A DNA stretch of 64,000 nt, from contig OZ037932.1 of the NCBI GenBank assembly GCA_964035575.1, forward strand, positions 992,001 to 1,056,000, in the 5' to 3' direction. The position numbers were made by a program, and so were the translations under genes. Shown here piece by piece: positions 1-10,776 of this stretch. Position 1 is the stretch's first letter. Every line of letters begins with the position of its first letter. The DNA is from Rhynchopus sp. YZ270_cl-10 (lineage: Eukaryota > Euglenozoa > Diplonemea > Diplonemida > Diplonemidae). The notes under the pieces are model-generated. The model ran no database searches, was not told the origin of the DNA, and saw nothing but the letters and a program-made list of their open reading frames with translations.

Positions 1-1351
1 GCGAGCGCGCATTGCTTCTATATGCTCCGTGGAACGTTATCAAAGCAGTTCTCTTTTCTTTTCTTATGTTCTATTTTATTTAGCTCGCCAGGTTTTTCAT
101 TTTAGGTTTTTCATCCCTTTCCCGTCCGCACTTGCATTTAGTGTGACTTCTCACCACTTGAACGGCAACAGGGCTTGGAGGGAGATTCTCATCTCCAGGC
201 ACCTTTTTGCTGCTTCATTTTTCTTGTTTTTTTTCCTCCCCTTCTGCCGTCAACAAAAGTGTCGGCTGGTTTTGTCTTTGAGAGCTCAATCTGTTTTCGT
301 ATGGGTTCAGCCTCTTGACAAGCAAACTTTGTTTTGTGGGTTTTCTTCTTGGAGTTCTGTAGAGCTTTGCCTACATTGTTGGATGTGCAGAAAAGAAATA
401 GAGGATGTTTGTCACTACCACAGCTGAAGCAAACATCTGCGGGCAGATTCTTCTCTTCCCTTTTTGTGCGTTGTTTCGACACTGCTTCACCTGGACAAAA
501 CCCTTTTTTGTTTTATCCAATTATGCAAGACACAGTTCAATACTTTACTTCATGTATTTTTTCTCTTTTATGTACAATCCAGGGATTTATTTCTTGGGAG
601 GTACACCCACAGACCATTGTTCCGGTGTGCGTGTATGTTTTTATTTTATTTTTGAAAGACGTAAAGTCTTTTCAAGATGTGTCCTTTTCATATAAGCTAC
701 AGGATGTCCGCCTGCTGACGCTTTCCTTGTCATGGTGGGCACGTTACACACCCGACAGGTGTGTCGTGTTCACACCCCTTTTGCTTTGTTTCAAGAAGGG
801 TGTGCAGTGGGAGTGGCACATTTCAGTAGCAGAAGAGATTGCACAGCAACAGAACCGCAGAAAACTACTATTTTTTTACTGCTGCTTGGGGGGTAAGGAC
901 AACCACTGTCTTTTGCCCTTCTTTTCAGCAAAAACAAAGAAGAAAATACAAGGCTTCGGCCATTGCAGCTTAATGCTACTTACAGCTTTATCAACAAAAA
1001 GACTCTCCCCTGTTTCCTCCCCTTTCACAACCCTCCAAGCCCCACGGCAGAGTTCGGGGAGAACGTACCTCAGAGAGCTGAGAGGGTGGTAGTAGGTGGT
1101 GGAGTGTTGTGGGGTGACCAGCACCCAGAGGAACAGGGAGGGAGGTGCACACTTGCGACACGAAGAACAGTGCAGATTGGTTGACACTTTGCGAAGGGTG
1201 TTGCGTAGCGGTTACTGTGTATAAGGAGAGGCGGCGGGACAAGGTGATTGTACCAGACAACGTGGCCCGCGAATGTCGTTGATTTGGTGGTGGGTAATTT
1301 TCCCCCCCCTCCCCCCCTCCCACCCTCGGCCACACCACAGATAGCCTCCAG
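1..1351. other. intergenic, no gene seen
   Basis: T-rich spacer. Open frames here (for example 334-1092) have no recognisable domain, no C-rich start context and biased hydrophobic composition typical of translated T-rich DNA. The last 55 bases form the pyrimidine tract and AG in front of the next gene. Confidence 0.6.
1299..1340 (+). promoter_or_regulatory. C-rich pyrimidine tract plus AG before start codon
   Basis: A run of C with few T (1299-1325) is followed by CACAG ending at 1340, 11 bases before the ATG. The same layout precedes several other genes here. It could be a core promoter or initiator, the end of a 5'UTR intron, or a trans-splice acceptor; only RNA ends can tell. Confidence 0.4.
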
Positions 1352-4300
1352 ATGAAGCTTCCCTTATGGGGGGTGATGTGCCTGGTGTGCGAAGGTGTGG
1401 CATTGACCCTTTCAGAACGCTGGGCGACGAGCAGCGACCCTCTGACGGAGACGGTTCAGGGGTTGAACATTCAGGGGGGAAGTGCGGGGTTTGAGGCAGT
1501 GGCCGATCCGTACCTGGGGTTGTACGCAGTGAAGGGGAAGGGTGGGGCTGTGAGTGAGTGTTTGTTCACAAAGAGCGGGAGCTTCGACCTAGACGACTCA
1601 CCGTCGCCTGTGATGACAATGTTCTACAAGGTGGACACGGCTGGCTCGTCGCAGAAGCAAGTGTTGCTTTCGTGGGAGGGGAACCCAGTATCACTGTTTT
1701 ACTGCAGGATCTACGTTGTGCCACGTGCAGGGGGGTATTTCACGCTTGGGGTAGAAGCTCTGGTAAATGGTAATACACCAAAAGTAAAGGAGGTTGACAT
1801 GAAGGACAACAACTTCCACACAGGGAATGTGTGGAACTACCTGGAGATGCATGTGGCCGGGAACTCTATGGTGCTGAAGAGCATGGGCAAGGTGATTGAG
1901 GTCGAGGTGCTCCCCAACTTCGGGTCAGGTGGCACGCTGGGTCTGGGGTGCAACTACTACGCACCCCACACCGAGCTCAAGGGGGCGTCCGCAATACACG
2001 ACGTACGGCTGTACGAAGGCCCGTACCCCTGTGCGGGGGGGGCGTACTTCTACGACAACGCCTGCTACGGCCTCGATGCGGTATGCGGGTCGCCTGCAGT
2101 GATCCGTGCCGGGTACAAGATGTCTGACGACGTCTACTTCAGCACCCTCGACATCTCCGAAAGGTATCTCATGGGGATAACCAGGAGCTCCTCAGAATGG
2201 TCATGGGACGGTGGAAGGGCCGTAGGTGCCGATAAGGTCTGGGCAGGCGATGCAAAGCATGACATGACAGGGGGGAACTACTACACACACGCAAATGCAG
2301 GTACCACAGCAGGTGTGCAGCCAGACTCCGGGATGGCCCAGTGTGCTGGGTACGAGTACGAGGTTGGGCCTGGGTTGCAGTCGATTTCGTGTGGGGGTCA
2401 GATGCTGTGCATAGTCAGCACACAGGGGAGTCCTGCACCGCCAGCCACGTCTGCTCCGGTGATGTATGATGCGACCGCTGAGCCAACGACTGCACCGGAT
2501 ACACCTGCACCCGACACACCCGCACCTGATACACCCGCACCGGATACCACTGCTCCCGACACACCTGCACCTGACACCCCGGCACCTGATACAGTGGCGC
2601 CTGACACACCAGCACCCGACACACCTGCACCTGATACACCCGCACCTGATACAATGGCGCCTGATACACTTGCACCCGATACACCCGCACCCGACACACC
2701 TGCACCTGACACCACAGCACCTGATACAGTGGCGCCTGACACACCAGCACCTGACACACCTGCACCCGACACACCATCACCAGACACACCTGCGCCAGAT
2801 ACACCATCACCTGATACACCTGCACCCGACACACCATCACCAGACACACCTTCGCCAGACACACCTTCACCTGACACACCCGCACCTGACACACCTTCGC
2901 CAGACACATCTGCACCCGACACACCTTCGCCAGATACACCATCACCTGACACACCTGCGCCAGACACACCTGCACCCGACACACCATCACCAGACACACC
3001 TGCGCCAGATACACCATCACCTGATACACCTGCACCCGACACACCATCACCAGACACACCTTCGCCAGACACACCTTCACCTGACACACCCGCACCTGAC
3101 ACACCTTCGCCAGACACATCTGCACCCGACACACCATCACCAGACACACCTTCACCTGACACACCTGCGCCAGACACATCTGCACCTGACACACCCGCAC
3201 CCGATACGACTGCACCTATGACAACAGCGCCACTAACAACGGCACCGGTGACTATTGCGCCAATGACCACCGCACCGTTAACAACATCCCCGATGACTGC
3301 AGCACCTTTAACAACGGCGCCACTTACAGCTGCACCGGTCACAGCGGCGCCAGTGACAACAGCACCGGTGACCGCTGCACCACGAACAACAGCACCATTA
3401 ACAACGGCACCAGTCACAACATCGCCACTGACCACTGCACCGGCGACCACTGCACCGTTAACAACTGCGCCATTAACAACATCCCCGATGACCACAGCAC
3501 CTTTAACAACGGCACCTTTAACAACGGCGCCACTTACAGCTGCACCGGTCACAACAGCACCACTAACAACATCCCCGATGACTACAGCACCTTTAACAAC
3601 GGCGCCACTGACAACAGCACCGCTGACCGTTGCGCCACGAACCACAGCACCGTTAACAACATCCCCGATGACTACAGCACCTTTAACAATGGCGCCACTT
3701 ACAGCTGCACCGGTCACAACAGCACCGTTAACAACATCCCCGGTGACCACCGCACCGTTAATAACGTCACCGGTGACCACTGTGCCAGTGACGACTGCAC
3801 CAATAACAACTTCACCGGAAACACTCGCACCACAAACCACAGCACAGCCGAACGCACCTGCTACAGCCGTGCCCCCAGGTGAGACATTAGTGCCAACTAC
3901 AACGCCCAACGCAGATGTGTCGTCAACACCGATGACAGAGCCGCCCCCTGATGGGACACCGGCACCCGTGAGCACACAGCCCCCCATACAGGGTGCAGGC
4001 AACATCGAGATTGCCGCACAGGCCGAAGGTGCTTCTGTGCCAAACTCTGCAGCAGCAAGCGGTTCTACCACAGCGGCAGCAGCAGTGTCGACACACGCAG
4101 GTACGGTGAAGCTGCTTATGCACTTTGAGTGCAACGTTGAGGATGTCGACCTGTCCCACGTCGAGCCGCTTGACTGGGAGTTCCACCCATTGCAGTTCCC
4201 TGTTGGCGACCACCAGCACAAATACTTCCTTGGTGCGTGCATTGGCAACACCCTGATCCTTGCGGCGTTCCTTGTCCTCAACTACTTAGCAGCACTGCTG

Positions 4301-5536
4301 CAGACGTCCCTCTTCCACATCCCTCTGGGCAAGGCGCTGTACTATGCGCGTGCACCGGGGCTTGTCTACATTCCTTTGGTGTGGCTGCTCACAGGCACAT
4401 CCATGAGTGCCTCGAACATGGCGTTCTTCCCTTCGCGTGCGCCTGCGGGTGTTGCGCTTGCTGGATGGACCTTCTTGGTGGCGTGCCTGAGTATGCCAGT
4501 ACTGCTGTGGTGCTTCCTGCGCAAGGGGGTGTTCCATGCGACCACTGTGGCGGACCCGAACCTTGAAGATGCTGTGGGCACAGACGAGACCAAGCCCTCT
4601 ATGGTGCTGCACGGTGGGAAGCGTTGGGTGTACAAGTTTGTCTATGGCACGGAGGTGTGGGTGCGCAGTGAGGGTGCGTCGCTGTACTTCGTGGAACGGT
4701 GGGGGATGTTCTTTGAGTCGTACCGCAGGGGCTACCACTGGTGGTCGATCCTGGACGTGCTGCAGGTGCTGCTGGTGGCTCTCTTCTCTGCGTGGAAGAC
4801 AGACAACTACGCAGCGTGCATGGTGCGCAACTCGCTCCTCACGCTTGGCCTACTTGCCTACTTTGGTGCAGTGGTGTTCCTCAGGCCCTTCCTTGCACAA
4901 TGCGACCAGATCGCAGCATGCATCCTGAGTGGCGCCCTCTTTGTTGCGATCTTGATGATGACGACAGCCATTGGCTTCAACGGTGCACACGCCTCTGCTG
5001 CCACAGGCATGGTCAACACCGCTGCTGTCATATTGATTGCATCTGCCATCTTCATGATCATTAAGGGTGGCTACGACATCATCCTCTTCATCATTGATAT
5101 GTACGTTGGGCGGCGCCAGGCGGTGCTGGAGGCATCACGCACACAGAAGCTTAATGCATCGTGGCATAGTGAGGAGGAGGGCATGGAGCTGGTGACTGGG
5201 GAGTACTGCGACAGTTTGGAGGAGAACACACAGACTGCAAAGGACAGTGCACTGCTTCTCAGTGTGCATGGGCAGGACAGTGTGCCGCTCCCAAGCCTCG
5301 CGCACTCACAGGCCATGTCGCAGCAGTCCTCTGAACGTCCAGAAGCCTCCCTCGAAGCCTCCACTGTGCAGACCTCGCTTCTCGACGACCCTGTCTATAG
5401 AGCCCGCCGTACAGCAACGTCCCGCACCTTCTTTGGTAGGGGCACCACTGGACCCTCCACCTTAGACACCTGGGCAGAAGAAGGTGATCTTGACAGAAGT
5501 GGCAAAAGAGGGAGATACGGTAAGATGCGCGTATAG
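1352..5536 (+). CDS. secreted/mucin-like polytopic membrane protein
   Basis: A 1394-aa protein with no close family recognised. Residues 1-17 look like a signal peptide. Residues ~25-360 form a Cys-containing ectodomain with a LamG/concanavalin-like feel (a WNYLEMHVAGN strand pattern near 175). Residues ~381-618 are tandem five-residue DTPAP/DTPSP units, and ~619-830 are TTAPLTTSP-type units, so together a long Pro/Thr stalk likely to be O-glycosylated. From ~956 to 1253 there are about seven hydrophobic segments, the last two before the sequence GGYDIILFIIDMYVGRR. A ~140-residue Ser/Glu-rich tail then probably faces the cytoplasm. The architecture suggests a cell-surface protein holding its ectodomain away from the membrane; function is unknown. 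The ATG follows a C-rich tract and AG. No intron is needed. The long minus-strand frame opposite the repeats is a composition artefact. Confidence 0.85.
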   Translation: MKLPLWGVMCLVCEGVALTLSERWATSSDPLTETVQGLNIQGGSAGFEAVADPYLGLYAVKGKGGAVSECLFTKSGSFDLDDSPSPVMTMFYKVDTAGSSQKQVLLSWEGNPVSLFYCRIYVVPRAGGYFTLGVEALVNGNTPKVKEVDMKDNNFHTGNVWNYLEMHVAGNSMVLKSMGKVIEVEVLPNFGSGGTLGLGCNYYAPHTELKGASAIHDVRLYEGPYPCAGGAYFYDNACYGLDAVCGSPAVIRAGYKMSDDVYFSTLDISERYLMGITRSSSEWSWDGGRAVGADKVWAGDAKHDMTGGNYYTHANAGTTAGVQPDSGMAQCAGYEYEVGPGLQSISCGGQMLCIVSTQGSPAPPATSAPVMYDATAEPTTAPDTPAPDTPAPDTPAPDTTAPDTPAPDTPAPDTVAPDTPAPDTPAPDTPAPDTMAPDTLAPDTPAPDTPAPDTTAPDTVAPDTPAPDTPAPDTPSPDTPAPDTPSPDTPAPDTPSPDTPSPDTPSPDTPAPDTPSPDTSAPDTPSPDTPSPDTPAPDTPAPDTPSPDTPAPDTPSPDTPAPDTPSPDTPSPDTPSPDTPAPDTPSPDTSAPDTPSPDTPSPDTPAPDTSAPDTPAPDTTAPMTTAPLTTAPVTIAPMTTAPLTTSPMTAAPLTTAPLTAAPVTAAPVTTAPVTAAPRTTAPLTTAPVTTSPLTTAPATTAPLTTAPLTTSPMTTAPLTTAPLTTAPLTAAPVTTAPLTTSPMTTAPLTTAPLTTAPLTVAPRTTAPLTTSPMTTAPLTMAPLTAAPVTTAPLTTSPVTTAPLITSPVTTVPVTTAPITTSPETLAPQTTAQPNAPATAVPPGETLVPTTTPNADVSSTPMTEPPPDGTPAPVSTQPPIQGAGNIEIAAQAEGASVPNSAAASGSTTAAAAVSTHAGTVKLLMHFECNVEDVDLSHVEPLDWEFHPLQFPVGDHQHKYFLGACIGNTLILAAFLVLNYLAALLQTSLFHIPLGKALYYARAPGLVYIPLVWLLTGTSMSASNMAFFPSRAPAGVALAGWTFLVACLSMPVLLWCFLRKGVFHATTVADPNLEDAVGTDETKPSMVLHGGKRWVYKFVYGTEVWVRSEGASLYFVERWGMFFESYRRGYHWWSILDVLQVLLVALFSAWKTDNYAACMVRNSLLTLGLLAYFGAVVFLRPFLAQCDQIAACILSGALFVAILMMTTAIGFNGAHASAATGMVNTAAVILIASAIFMIIKGGYDIILFIIDMYVGRRQAVLEASRTQKLNASWHSEEEGMELVTGEYCDSLEENTQTAKDSALLLSVHGQDSVPLPSLAHSQAMSQQSSERPEASLEASTVQTSLLDDPVYRARRTATSRTFFGRGTTGPSTLDTWAEEGDLDRSGKRGRYGKMRV
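2494..3204 (+). repeat. 15-bp coding minisatellite (DTPAP units)
   Basis: About 47 units of 15 bp encode DTPAP or DTPSP. Synonymous GAC/GAT and third-base differences let a higher-order copy be seen: the pattern beginning at 2771 recurs at 2981, an offset of 210 bp or 14 units, pointing to a fairly recent internal duplication. Confidence 0.9.
3205..3840 (+). repeat. TTAP/TTSP coding repeat
   Basis: Degenerate 15-bp units encode T-T-A/S-P-L/V/M. They are more diverged than the DTPAP block upstream and share its five-residue period, so one probably arose from the other. Confidence 0.85.
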
Positions 5537-6456
5537 GATGCTTTTTGGATTTTGTCCATTTTTTACGACCAAAAAAAAGTGAACTGCTCTACTCTAGAAA
5601 AGAAAAGTAAAAACGTAGTTTGTGTTTGATAACGGATTTAGAGTGGGTAACGCCTGAACGGAGTATAGCCCACTGTTGTGTTGTGTTGGGATGGATGCCT
5701 AATGAGGGTGATTCTTGCGCAGAATATGGCCCTTCGAACTCATCTTTTCGCCTTTTCTCGTGTTGTGTTGAAGGGATTTGCCCATTATTGTGTTGTCGTG
5801 TGGAATTATGGGTGATTCTCTGCAATGTTCCTCTCAAACTTTTGTTTTTGTGTTTAAAAGAGGTGAGGCCTAGGCAAGGGGCTTAGGCTTCGATTCATCT
5901 TAGAAAATGAGTAACTTTTCTCTCTTTTTGTTGTGTTGTGTCGTGTGTCTCTCCCTCTCGTTTGCCAAGATTTATTTTGAAAGAAGCGAGGGGAGAAGAT
6001 ATTGCATCGAGACTGCCTTGAGTGTGGTAATGAACCATTGGCCATTGTGGTAGCCAAATTCTTGTTCTTCTTGAAAGAAAAAAATAATAATGATGATTTG
6101 GGGGTGTAGCAGAAGGAACTAATAACTCAATGTTTTATTCTTTGAACATTTTATTTTGTGGGATAGTGTAGTTGCCTGTCATGTGCAAGTTTCATGTTCC
6201 CCTTCAGTGGTAGATTTAATTTTTTTTTAACCCACGCATTTTTATTCAGCAAAAAAGGACCCATTTTTCCAGATTTCTGATTATTTTTTTTTATGTTTGA
6301 TCTGTGTCCACACTTTTCAGAACGAGGTTTTGTCTGTAAACCCAACCTATTTGTGAGGGCCAGGTTTCGTACAGAGAACCTGTGTACAAAACCTGTCTTT
6401 TAACAGCTCATTCGATTATTTGCAAACGCAAACACTACAAAAAAAAAAAACCGAAA
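5537..6456. other. intergenic with small hairpins
   Basis: No gene seen. 5636-5680 can fold with an AGTGGG/CCCACT stem and recurs near 59862-59905. 5692-5735 is the reverse complement of a short element also present at 39139-39178 and 40811-40856 (core GGGCCATATTCTG). 5861-5905 is a degenerate member of the CTAAGC/GCTTAG hairpin family. Confidence 0.5.
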
Positions 6457-6624
6457 TACAGTATTCCAAATAACTTGACGTCCAAATAAGACAGATTTCG
6501 GTATTTTTTGGTAATTTGGCGACTTTTTTTTCTCTTTTTTTCTTTTTGGAAAACTCCATCTTTCGATTGAAAATAATATCTTAATCATTTTTGGACGTCA
6601 AATATATCCGGAAATACTGCTGTA
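6457..6624. mobile_element. MITE-like element M1
   Basis: Imperfect terminal inverted repeats begin TACAGTATTCC and end GGAAATACTGCTGTA, with an inner inverted pair around TTGACGTCCAAA / TTTGGACGTCAA. The middle carries GGTAATTTGGCGACTTTTT, which is shared with M2 (10201-10308) and M3 (16146-16236). TA at both edges fits a Tc1/mariner/pogo-type target site. It has no coding capacity, and it is itself interrupted by the micro-insertion at 6551-6587. Confidence 0.65.
6551..6587. mobile_element. 37-bp micro-insertion with 8-bp direct repeats
   Basis: The segment starts AAACTCCATCTTTCG and ends ATATCTTAATCA. It is flanked on both sides by TTTTTGGA (6543-6550 and 6588-6595). A close relative lies at 33300-33332 with its own flanking duplication, and an interrupted one lies near 19755. 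Confidence 0.6.
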
Positions 6625-6671
6625 CCATTGTAGTTTAACACTCATGTCACTTGCACCCCCTCCTTTGCGGT

Positions 6672-6701
6672 TGACTAAGCGTGAGAGGCTTAGGTTCACC
6701 T
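6672..6701 (+). repeat. ACGAGAG-loop hairpin, CTAAGC stem
   Basis: CTAAGC and GCTTAG flank the loop GTGAGAG, followed by a TTCACC arm. Member of the dispersed hairpin family described in the findings. Confidence 0.6.
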
Positions 6702-7057
6702 GCGGCAACTTTTCAGTGCCTACGTCTTCTCGATGTTCTGACACTTCATCCCTTCATGTTGCTTTCTGCCTCTCCTTGGGTCAGAAGAACACACATTTTC
6801 TCTTCCTCTCTTTTGCGACTTAAGACTTTCTCGGTGCTCTGCTTCGAAGAGATTTGCGTACAGCTTTTTGTTACGGGTTTACCCATATGACAAACTCCGT
6901 ATGGGATTGATAGTGTGTGTTGTCCTTGGACAGTCTCGCTTCACCATAGGGGTAAGTTCCGTGGAACGCTGTTCGGTTCTTTGGAAGTGTTGACCACCTT
7001 CTCTGGGGGTTTTGTTCAATAGATGTATGTGTCTGCAGAAATGGTCATGTCCATTTT

Positions 7058-8430
7058 TTAACCCTTTAGACCCCAAGCCGTTTTTTGGACCCACTTTTGA
7101 GTTTTGGTTTTTGGGGCTCTCCAACCGGTAAAGGGACCCCAGATGCAAATTTTTGATCGTACCTGGCCGCAATTGAAAGATTTTGAACACGGCTTTCAAT
7201 TCCATTTTTTTAAGTTTTTTTTCGAAAAAAAATATTATCCCCAAAATGAGGTAAGCATAAAATCCACCTTTCGGTTTTTTACTCGTCCAGCCGAGCGAGG
7301 GAACATCCCTAAATTATTGCTCTCCGAAAATGGCGTTATTTGAAAGATTCGCCACAAAATCTTTTCAAAGAAAAAAAAATCGAGCAAAAAGTCCGAGTAG
7401 AACCCAACTTAGATGAGTGTAGCTCTGTTAGCAGCATGTCTAAAAATCGATTTCCCTAACGATTTACACTGAAACACCACCACACACGTAAAAAGCGATT
7501 TTTTCACGTTTTTGGGCATCTACAGGCCCCGAAACACCCCCAGAATGGGTCAGAACGACCCTGTGTGCCGAAAATTCACAAAAAAGCACCCTGCAATACG
7601 AAAAAATAGTGAAAACCCGGCTTATAGTGTGTTTTGGGTGGGAATAAGGCAAAGAATAGTCAGAAAAACAGTGATTTTGGTGGTGGTTCTCACGAACTTC
7701 CAAAGTGCATTCAGATGCACAAAAGTTTTCGATTCTTGCTTCTTTTGACAGATTTGACATCAAATCTTTCCAAAAATGTAAAAATATTTTCACGAAAATG
7801 AGTAGAACCCCACTTACCAACCCTACTCGCCTTACGACCTTAGCAATGTTAAACCCGTGATTTGGTGGTAAAATCTCACCAAAATCCGAGGAAATCACAG
7901 ATGCATAAAAGTTTTCGATTTTGGCGTATTTTGAAAGCTGTGTACGAAATCTTTCCACACAAAAAAAGTGTTTTCACGAAAACGAGTAGAAATTTTTTGA
8001 TCACATGGAGGCTCTGAAAAGTGACTTTTCCCCGTACTTTTCCACGCTCCCCGGCATCCAAGTAAAACCCAGATGCATAAAAGTGTTCTTAGATGGCGTA
8101 TTTTGAAAGATCGGTGAAAAATCTTTCAAAATATAAAAAAATGTTTTTCTGAAAATGAGTAGAACCCCAGTAATAGCCTAGTGGTATTAGGAGGGATATT
8201 TCAGGGGGTGTTGGTCAAAAAACATGATTTTCCGTGGCAGCTCCGCCTTCCCCCCAGCATCCAAAAAAATATTAGATGAACAAAACTTTTCGATTCTTGC
8301 TTCTTTTGAAAGATCGGCGCAAAATCTTTCAAAATATAAAAAATGTTTTTCCAATTTTGAGTAGAACATTCCTAATTGTATGGCGCCATTCGGCTGGCCA
8401 TATATGGCCACTTGGGGTCTAAAGGGTTAA
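7058..8430. mobile_element. 1.37-kb TIR element with internal degenerate repeats
   Basis: The left end TTAACCCTTTAGACCCCAAG (7058-7077) and the right end CTTGGGGTCTAAAGGGTTAA (8411-8430) are exact reverse complements over 20 bp, and adjacent T and A runs extend the match. Inside are about five degenerate units, roughly 130-400 bp apart, each holding a GATGCA(C/T)AAAAG-type start, a TTTTGAAAGAT..AAAATCTTTC inverted motif and a GAGTAGAACCC end (near 7410, 7805, 7990, 8160 and 8365). No open frame resembling a transposase was found, so it looks non-autonomous. The family is unrecognised. Confidence 0.8.
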
Positions 8431-8646
8431 AAAAAAATTATCTCTCCTCTTTGTTGCCAGCGTTGTCTCTTGCCAAGTGATGGACTTTTGATTTTTTTTT
8501 CCCCCCCCAAAAAAAAGACGCTGCTCCCCATGGTGCAGCTGTACGCTTACTAGAATTTTTTTGAAAAAAGAAAATGTTGTTTCGTTATCACATTTTTTTT
8601 TGACAGCAGAAGTCTGTTCTTTGATTATTGCGTTCTTCTTTTATGT

Positions 8647-8686
8647 CAGTGCCCTGCGTCCCAGTGGCGTTTTGCACTATCAACTT
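8647..8686 (+). repeat. AGTGC/GCACT short element
   Basis: CAGTGCCCTGCGTCCCAG is followed by TGGCGTTTTGCACT and a CAACTTT tail. The same core recurs at least ten times, for example at 16064, 16707, 35330, 44907, 60024 and 61718. Confidence 0.6.
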
Positions 8687-10200
8687 TATTTTTGCTCCCT
8701 TCCCCTTTGTTTTGTCGCTAAGCCTATTTGTCTTCTAAGAAGCCTTCCTCCCAGATTATTGTTTTATTTTTTTTGTGCAAACATCACAAATTTCTTATTT
8801 GGCAATGTGGCTTATAGTTATCCTACCCAGTTTTGTTTTTGTTTTTACATAACAACATCTTTTAGTTGTCGGTACTAAGATTGGGCACAGCGCTTTTTGG
8901 GCAAACAACGGAACACAAAAATCATGATTTTGTAATTTGTCTGTTTTTGATTCACTTTGATTCACAAACACTAATTGCAGTTCACACATTTTTTTTCCCA
9001 CCTTCTTGTTACGCCCCGCTTGAGACCCAATCTTTCCCTCTTTGCTTGTGAGAGCATATTTCATCTTTATTTTGGCAGAAGGCAGTGTCCGAATTGTCCA
9101 GAAAAACATGTCAGGGGTAATGTCGTGGGGGGAAGGATGGTGGAGGTAGTTCGCGTTCAGTGGCGTGCTTCCCTATGTTCTCCCCCTCCCTGCAACGACA
9201 CAACGGGTTGTGGTGCGGACAGGTTGTCGGGGCAGGTCTGTTTTATTTGTTCAGCAGTCCGCCCCTCCAGCCTTTGTTACCACACCCTTCAGTCGACCTG
9301 GTTTCTTGACAGCATGACGTTTCTTGCTTTGTGTGGGCGTTTATTTGGATAACTAAGAGAGCCTTGTGCTCATCTTACCACAATCCCACTTAGACTCAGA
9401 CAAAAAAAACACCTCGTTCATTAGGATTTTCACTTTTTGATCGAGCCAAATGCTCTGCACGGTGGGTCACATGACCACGGGGGGTCATCTACAACCTTTA
9501 AAACCCCCAGCACGCCTTGGCGAAAACACTGTGTGCGTGTGCAAAGATACTTTCATTTTGGAATTCCTTTCTTTATTCTGCGATTGTGAGACGTCAATTT
9601 ATCAACAAATTTGCAGAGCGAACAAACGGGGAAAAGTTGTTTTTCTTCTTTGTTTTCTTTTTATTCACTTGTTATATCTTGAAGTCAGATGCTATTTTGC
9701 TGACGGTAGTGTTTTTTTTCTTCTTCTTCTTACTTTTCCCCCCCATTTGTAGGTCAAGAAGAGAGTCTTCGGTTTATATTTATAAATTTCACTCTCTTGT
9801 TTTTCTGGACACGTACCAAGGTACCGCCACGAGAGGGTTTTTTTTCTCCCTGGTTTTAGATGTTTTCAGCTGCGCGCGCGACGAGGTGAACATTCATTCA
9901 TCTTTCAAATTTTTTACTTTGTTTTCCCCCTCTTTTTGGTCGCGTCCCTTTCATCGAAGGATGCACCACCTGTAAAGTTTTTGTTTTGTTTCGTTTTGTT
10001 TTATGTGGAAAAACAAACTATCGTATAGTGGCACCCTGTCCACACCGATCTGAACGAATATTTAAAACGTTTCTTTAACTGATGTGTCCGTGGGCACATT
10101 CATCTTTTAAGGTTTTCTTTAGTTGGGTTTTAAAGGCGATTTAAGCCCTAGAGGGCTGAGATTCATCTGATAAGACTTCCCGCTTTTTTCCCTTTTTTTT

Positions 10201-10308
10201 TAACAGTACTCCAGATACATTGACGGCCAAATAAGTTTGTCAGATTTGAAGATTTTTGGTGAGTAATTTGGCGACTTTTTTTTTGTCAAATATATCTAGA
10301 GTACTGTA
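10201..10308. mobile_element. MITE-like element M2
   Basis: TAACAGTACTC at the left pairs with GAGTACTGTA at the right, with an inner GACGGCCAAATA / TGTCAAATATA pair. It contains the GTAATTTGGCGACTTTTT core shared with M1 and M3. Non-coding. Confidence 0.65.
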
Positions 10309-10317
10309 GCTTTAGAT

Positions 10318-10346
10318 GGACTAAGCACACGGCTTAGTTCAGCTTC
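10318..10346 (+). repeat. CTAAGC hairpin, variant loop
   Basis: CTAAGC-ACACG-GCTTAG followed by TTCAGCTT, ten bases after M2. Confidence 0.5.
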
Positions 10347-10742
10347 GCATTTTTCTTTCGTTTCCGAGTCCCTGCGTTGGTCAGAGGGTGTTTAGCACCT
10401 TTTTGACTTCATTTTGTATCTGTTCTGGCGCACGACTTACGTGCCCCCACTAAACGCCCCTATTCCACCCCATTCCCCCTACTTTACCAGGACCCCATGC
10501 GTCTGTGTTGCCGTGCCCTGTGTGTGCCCTGGGAAATATGTTATTCTTAACGAGTGGACACCAAAAAAAAAAACAAAGCTTTGTTTTGTTGAATGGTTTC
10601 CCCCCACCCTTTTTACCCTTCTGTCCTTCTCCCCTTTAACCCCTTCACAACATTATTCAGAACCTTACTCTTGCTTTGTCGTAGTGATAAGACACGCATT
10701 AAGGTGACAACATACCCTGATTTCTAGAAATTTCATTTTTCC

Positions 10743-10776
10743 AAGATGTGTGTGCACGAGAGAGGCATATGCATCT
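10743..10776 (+). repeat. ACGAGAG-loop hairpin, GTGTGC stem
   Basis: AAGATGTGTGTGC, the loop ACGAGAG with an extra AG, then GGCATATGCATCT. The outer AGATG/CATCT and inner GTGC/GCAT pairs remain. Confidence 0.6.

Noticed and set aside
334..1092. 252-codon frame at the window start
   Set aside because: Phe/Leu/Ser-rich reading of T-rich spacer, no motif, no C-rich start context.
2398..4281. 627-codon minus-strand frame rich in VSGAGVSG
   Set aside because: It is the antisense of the DTPAP/TTAP coding repeat; 15-bp units without stops open every frame. The + frame has a signal peptide and membrane segments.
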